This document shows, in pieces, positions 63,312-64,000 of a DNA stretch of 64,000 nucleotides; the first letter of the stretch is position 1, and every line of letters starts with the position of its first letter. Origin of the DNA: Mariluticola halotolerans (GTDB taxonomy: Bacteria; Pseudomonadota; Alphaproteobacteria; Rhizobiales; Devosiaceae); the NCBI RefSeq assembly GCF_021611515.1, contig NZ_CP090960.1, positions 3,268,001-3,332,000 on the forward strand, written 5' to 3'. The position numbers and the translations under genes are program-made. Under the pieces are notes generated by a model. It did not search any database. It was not told where the DNA came from and worked only from the letters and a program-made list of their open reading frames with translations.

Positions 63312-64000
63312 CTAATAGATGCGCATCTGCAGGCGCAGCACAATATCGTCGCCAATGCGCTGATAGCCATATTCCTTGAGAGTGCAGGACCATTTATTGC
63401 CGGTGCGCTCGATATTGAACAGATTATAGCGGGCGGGATCTTCGCCGTGACCGGCATCGGCGGAACCCGCCGTGACGCTTACCACCGGCACTTCCCCATT
63501 GGGGCCGGGGATTTCGTTGATCGAGGCGCGATGGGTGTGCCCGTGCAGAACCATTTCAGCACCGGATTCTGCGACGGCGTCCCGGAAGCGGGAAGCGCCC
63601 CAAAGGCCAACGCGCGGATGTTTGGCTAATTCGTGATTGGGGGGGTGATGGATGAGAACGACACGGAAAAATCCGGCCTTACCCAGAATTTTCAGACATT
63701 GAGACAAGCGCTTTGCCTGTGCTGCAGCAAAATTGCCGGCAGCGAAAAAGGGTGGGGTGGCAATTGCGCTGGAGCAGCCGACAATCGCTACATCACCGAC
63801 GCGGCGCACGAAAGGATAGGGTGCCTCGTCGATCAGCTCGCCGGTTGCATAGGGGCCGAGAGCCGCGCGGAATTTGTTTCGCGCCCCGCGTACATAGGCA
63901 TCGTGATTGCCGGGGATAGCGCAGACCTTATCCGGCGGGCCGAGTGTCTTGATCCAGCGGCTTGCATTTTCAAACTCGCCGTTGAGGGCCAGGTTGACCA
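63312..64000 (-). CDS. Calcineurin-like metallophosphoesterase, C-terminal part
   Basis: Cut by the window end; about 230 residues visible. Metal-binding motifs GNHD (near position 63902) and VLHGHTH (near 63535) are intact, with LIHHPP between. Protein of the Icc/CpdA-like class; substrate could be a cyclic nucleotide or phospholipid but cannot be told. It lies 78 bases upstream of murL on the same strand and may share its operon. Confidence 0.85.
   Translation of the reverse strand, partial: VNLALNGEFENASRWIKTLGPPDKVCAIPGNHDAYVRGARNKFRAALGPYATGELIDEAPYPFVRRVGDVAIVGCSSAIATPPFFAAGNFAAAQAKRLSQCLKILGKAGFFRVVLIHHPPNHELAKHPRVGLWGASRFRDAVAESGAEMVLHGHTHRASINEIPGPNGEVPVVSVTAGSADAGHGEDPARYNLFNIERTGNKWSCTLKEYGYQRIGDDIVLRLQMRIY

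Overview
The window is GC-rich, densely coded alphaproteobacterial chromosome. Gene content and order suggest Hyphomicrobiales, possibly Devosiaceae: a two-domain nitrate ABC ATPase, a PuuD/XDH purine pathway, an ScfR/RamB-type regulator divergent from isocitrate lyase, and a MurD2-MurL pair. That placement rests on recognition of families, not on a search. I saw no tRNA, rRNA, CRISPR, phage, IS element or origin.

Layout. 0-9.1 kb: assimilatory nitrate operon (transporter permease, fused ATPase, nirB, nirD, nasA, cysG). 9.3-13.3 kb: a feruloyl-CoA-synthase-like ligase behind a strong palindrome, then an unusual MocA/aldo-keto reductase fusion. 13.3-15.7 kb, minus strand: prfC and a hexapeptide acetyltransferase. 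16.1-17.8 kb: a small operon of a secreted protein, a cupredoxin and an ECF sigma factor. 17.85-17.99 kb: a probable small RNA on the minus strand. 18.1-22.1 kb: alcohol dehydrogenase, ThuA, MocA and ThuA genes. 22.2-23.8 kb: membrane cytochrome b with a Tat-exported molybdoenzyme. 24.4-27.6 kb: ZntB-like transporter, DEAD-box helicase and DM13 protein. 27.9-44.8 kb: purine/ureide catabolism. 45-49 kb: GIY-YIG protein, ScfR-like regulator, small protein, aceA, then glcB up to 51.2 kb. 51.2-52.5 kb: dense intergenic repeats around a structured-RNA candidate. 52.6-55 kb: arsH and adenine deaminase. 55.2-60.3 kb: c-di-GMP and PAS signalling genes, a long non-coding stretch and a response regulator. 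60.6-64 kb: murD2, murL and a metallophosphoesterase cut by the window end.

The metabolic genes connect. Nitrate is imported and reduced to ammonia, and CysG supplies siroheme for NirB. Adenine and guanine deaminases, XdhABC, PuuD, UraH, PuuE-UraD, AllE and AllA take purines to glyoxylate and urea. AceA and malate synthase G handle glyoxylate. The allantoate-hydrolysing step is not in the window.

The most unusual feature is the non-coding stretch at about 59.06-59.85 kb. It folds on paper into a continuous series of stem-loops, and eight or nine of the apical loops on the plus strand expose GGA, three of them with the same AGGACGC core. This is the architecture of CsrB/RsmZ-type RNAs that sequester the translational regulator CsrA/RsmA. 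It lies between a PAS-domain gene and a response-regulator gene. Two further RNA candidates, at 17.9 kb (minus) and 51.7 kb (plus), also have intrinsic terminators.
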